Assembly: GCA_001574975.1 (NCBI GenBank)
Contig: KQ965734.1
Location: forward strand, 201,971-265,970
Direction of reading: 5' to 3'
Source of the DNA: Gonapodya prolifera JEL478
Lineage: Eukaryota; Monoblepharomycota; Monoblepharidomycetes; Monoblepharidales; Gonapodyaceae
Length of the DNA stretch: 64,000 bases
The notes under the pieces are model-generated. The model did not search any database and was not told the origin of the DNA. It saw only the letters and a list, made by a program, of their open reading frames with translations. Shown one piece after another: positions 60,805-64,000 of this stretch. Positions within the stretch are counted from its first letter, which is position 1, and the number at the start of each line of letters is the position of its first letter. The position numbers and the translations under genes were made by a program.

Positions 60805-61551
60805 CTAATACGGCTGGCAAAGGACTATCCCTTCCCTACCAGAGACCCCCACTCTCTGAGACCATCGGTGAATGACCCGATCCATTCTTTGTGATACGCA
60901 AACCCTTCTACCCACCTTTTCTTCCTCCACCTTCTCATCTGTGAGCCACTCCAAGAGGCCAACTGCCCTCGCTCCTTCGAGCGCTTGCGGTGCATCCGGA
61001 AGCCCAACGGCAAGGTCAACAATACCCGGGCGGCGCACGTTGAAATTAAACACCGTCGCTCCGCGAGTGCTGCAGAAGGTGCGAGTCACGTTGGTGGATG
61101 AACGGTATGCCTTGGACGATCCCACAAGGAGGTTCTCAGGCAGAGCGGTGGGGGTCTGACGTGCTCTTCAACGTGTCGCTGCAGTGGGGACAAACGCCCA
61201 TTGGGTTGCCACCACCCCGACGGCAAGACGACACTGGTCGCAAAAGCAGTTGCCGGCGTGCCACTTTGTGGTGTTCTCAGGCACCATCGCGTACATGCTG
61301 AGAAAAGAGGAAGGCGCAAAGTCGACGTCGGGAATGGGAGGGCGAAGAAAGAACGAGACGCCTCCGCAATGACAGTGTGAGTGCACGGGTATCACATCGT
61401 GTGGTGAAGTTGACGTTGAATAGTGGGTGTCGGACGACGGGTTGTCATCTTCCTCGTTGGGATTCCAACTTGAAACAATGATGCTCGTGTGATTGAAAGG
61501 CCCGGGCTTCACCACCTTCTCACGCCGCGCGGAGCTGCATAGTGACGCCAT
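60805..61551 (-). CDS. GFA/CENP-V domain protein
   Basis: Small zinc protein of the glutathione-dependent formaldehyde-activating (GFA) fold. The first Cys pair appears in SHCHCGGVSFFL, the catalytic-type triad in NCFCDQCRLAVG, and the last part in YRSSTNVTRTFCSTRGATVF. In the usual fold the last motif is FCxxCG; here the second Cys is Arg. The start ATG at 61551 gives a short N-terminus; the frame continues open upstream to an ATG at 61818 but that stretch does not look like the family. One intron between about 61130 and 61205 has several possible junctions. The biochemical role is unknown; few members have been shown to act on formaldehyde. Confidence 0.7.
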
Positions 61552-61969
61552 TTGAGGTGAACAAGTCGAAACAAGAACCAGGCAGCAGTGTCGCGGGGGT
61601 TGCCATGTTGGGGACCAGTAGTTGGACGGAGCACGTTCACATAATATAATGAAGTCTGAAGATGGCCGCGCTTTACTGTCCTTCCATTCGCACCACCTTG
61701 TTATGCACAGGGCAGCGACACAGACTATACTCAACAACGTCTTATCAATGAATGCGTCTTTGCTATCGTCCACTTGTGTGTCATAGAAAGCTCTCATTGC
61801 CAAGGCTGAAATTAACATACTCTATTCAAGATTATCCCGTTGTTAAGTGTGATTGTGTCACATTAAGTTCTACTTTTGTGCTATGTTAATCATCAATTCT
61901 ACGTAGTCGGTAGTGATAAACCGTGGGAACAAACTGCGCTTGTAAGTCACAAAATATTAGTCCGATTGA
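61552..61969. other. Intergenic, no feature beyond gene flanks
   Basis: Upstream flank of the GFA-domain gene and downstream flank of the GH18-like gene. A leftward open frame continues to 61818 but lacks support. Confidence 0.4.
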
Positions 61970-64000
61970 TTAGGCTCCCCGCGGCAAGGTGCCGGACCCA
62001 GTCGCCTGAGCTTTCCGGCGCTCCTCCATGGCTCGCAAAAGTGTATCCTGAATGCTCCCAGACCGCGACAGCGGAAGCGGGACTGGGGTGTCTCCGCCGT
62101 CAACCGAGCGCACACCAACTGGCGCCAGGCTCGATCTTTTTGCAAAATCGGGCGGGCTAGTCGCCGAATGGGTCGAAGGAATGCTGAGAGTCGCTGGAGC
62201 GGAACCAGCCGTTACTTTTGCTGCCAGCGCCGATCCCAGCTCGACGTCGACAACAGTGATACGAATCTCATCTTGGGCAGGTTCGGCCTCCAGTACTCCT
62301 TCCACACTTGCTCTCTTCCCCTTTCTTCCCTTTTTGGCCTTCCCGCCTTTCGCTCCATCCGTCTTTCCTTGGGCAGCTTGCACCTCCACCACCGTCTCGG
62401 CTGTCACCGGAGTCGTATCGTCACCCCATGACGACGTCCCCCTTCCCGCCCACGACGATGGCCTCTCCGCATTTGACGACAGACTGTCCGCCCACGACGG
62501 CAGTCTGTCGCCCCACGATGAGGGTCGCGACGATGACCCTTTCTGTGCGAATTCGGGAGAAAGAGTCCCATCAGCCGGAGACGCATACGGCACCCCTGAT
62601 GGAAACCGCGTGGTGGAGATCTTGCCAAGCGGGGAATGAGCAGAACGTGACGGCTTCTGCGAATTCTTCCCTCTCGAAGAATGAGCAGCGGGTGAAGGCT
62701 TTAATTGCCGCGGCAAAGGCGGAGATGTGATCACGGCGGGGATAAGTCCATTATTCTTGGATATACGCGCGGTTGGCGGACTGTCGAGGATTCCGGTTGC
62801 GTCATCACCCCCACTCGAGGGTGCAAGCACATCTGCTGCCATTGTTTCCGAGCTCACAGGTGAATCTACATCGACCACAGACATTCGAAAGACTGTCTTT
62901 TCCGTCCCCATGGACTCAGCGGCACTCTCTCGTTTGGACCTTTTCGTTATCACGGTGAGTGAGCCGGCACGGGCACTCCGATCACTGGTGATGGAGGAAA
63001 CATCCGATTTGTCGTCCGAATGTCGTAGCTGGAGTGTTGCAGGTTGTAGCGATACTGGAAAAAACTCTTTACAGAGGATGACGAACTCACATAAACGGTT
63101 CGGTAAGCAACCAACCCAGCTCCCGCAACCATTCCCAGAACTAGAACACCACCTACAATTATGCCCGCTATGGCGGAAACTGGCAAAACCTGTTCGAATC
63201 GATGGCTTAGTTCACCTGACAATGGGCAAGCATGAAACTTAAAAGTGACATACCCCACCACCTTGTCCCGTCTGCGTGCTCCCCGCCGCCGCCGCTACAC
63301 CCGTCGCTATTGGTCCTGCCGGCTTCCCCTTTGCCAGCATGGTTTCCTTCCAAGCACACATCTGATCTTGTGGCGTCCCGCTACCGACTGAACTTGGATT
63401 CTCCGCAGTGAGTTCGCCATACAGAAGATCCGCGTAGCTTGACGAGACGAGGCTGGATGGCGCAAAGCACGGCTGAGTGACTTGGTCGAACGAAGCGTCC
63501 TGCAGTGCGATGGCGGCGAAGCGGGGGAGCAGACGAAGCCGGGGGACAAAATTGGAGGTGTAAAACGAGGTGACGTTGATGAACGTGTTGGACTGCGACA
63601 GGGTCCGGGGAACAGATATGGTCGGCTGACGGCTCGGCAGTTTGACATCTGCTGCTGCCAGCACTCACGTTCGCTCCGGTGTATTTCTCGTACCCCCACC
63701 CAACATTTGGGAGCTGCACCACAAATGCCATTCCGACAGAGCTGTCCGCGACCCACTTTGCCCACCCATCGACGCTTTTCCAAAACGCGTCCTCTCCCGA
63801 TGCCCACGTGCACGAACTGCCGCGGAGATATGAGATCACGAGGTAGTCGAACTTGGACGGCATCAATGTGAGTAAAGTGCCTGGAGAAGGTCCCAGGAAC
63901 GAGGAGGGGAAGTCGCAGGTTGGGAGGGTAGCTGTGCGGTGGAGATGAGTTGCACGATAGATGTACCGCGGGGGAACGTGAGAAACCGCACCAGAGAGTG
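61970..64000 (-). CDS. GH18-like ectodomain with membrane helix and cytoplasmic tail (partial)
   Basis: The 5' part is cut off by the right edge. The visible part starts in a segment resembling the late strands of class III GH18 chitinases (PTCDFPSSFLG, then FDYLVISYLRGSSC, then a Trp-rich stretch and a GWGYEKYTG-like end). A Cys-containing linker follows, then one strong membrane helix (VSAIAGIIVGGVLVLGMVAG, near 63130-63190), then a cytoplasmic tail of over 300 residues rich in Ser, Pro and Lys with repeated SSWGD/SWADS motifs. Introns lie near 62956-63090, 63191-63255 and 63660. The catalytic DxxDxDxE segment would be upstream, outside the window. It could be a wall-remodelling enzyme or a chitin sensor; the family call rests on a short region. 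Confidence 0.55.

Overview
The window is nuclear DNA of a fungus. Genes are split by short introns (mostly 50-70 nt, GT...AG), are packed close together on both strands, and include fungal-type proteins: a SER3-type dehydrogenase, a sucrose-transporter-like MFS protein, OST3/OST6, UTP13 and kynurenine monooxygenase. An intact cytoplasmic dynein heavy chain, a probable multi-pass membrane RGS protein and a membrane-anchored GH18 protein would fit an early-diverging, chytrid-like fungus. That placement is inference; no flagellum-specific gene is visible.

Left part (1-15300). Positions 1-3240 look non-genic: a tandem array of about 630-bp units, then an AT-rich stretch with broken reading frames. 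An HD-domain phosphohydrolase/oxygenase-like gene follows (3262-4149), then two direct copies of a roughly 590-bp repeat, a cyclin (5496-6714) and an unrecognised protein ending at 8244. That protein runs tail-to-tail into a 16-exon, 1389-residue SNF2 helicase/RING ubiquitin ligase of the Rad5/HLTF/Uls1 type (8332-13456, minus). Positions 13700-15300 hold no gene I can support, only diverged inverted repeat pieces.

Middle (15330-43105). Five genes point right: a cytochrome P450, kynurenine 3-monooxygenase, a short-chain dehydrogenase with extraordinarily small exons, a sugar (sucrose/GPH type) transporter, and the 15.5-kb cytoplasmic dynein 1 heavy chain. A SER3-like phosphoglycerate dehydrogenase homologue follows that has lost all three catalytic residues. 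It is convergent with an isoprenylcysteine-methylesterase-like alpha/beta hydrolase whose nucleophile elbow is altered.

Right part (43400-64000). Three identical tRNA-Lys(CUU) genes lie within 6.3 kb. Between the first two are an intact membrane RGS gene and, just upstream, a broken partial copy of it. Then come housekeeping genes: OST3/OST6 (N-glycosylation), a small complex I NDUFA7-like subunit, an amino-acid transporter (minus), 6-phosphogluconate dehydrogenase (minus), UTP13 of the U3 processome (minus), a GFA/CENP-V-domain protein (minus) and, cut by the right edge, a GH18-like ectodomain with one membrane helix and a long cytoplasmic tail (minus). I see no operon-like or cluster logic. 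The genes are ordinary neighbours, and the interest lies in individual odd genes and gene structures.
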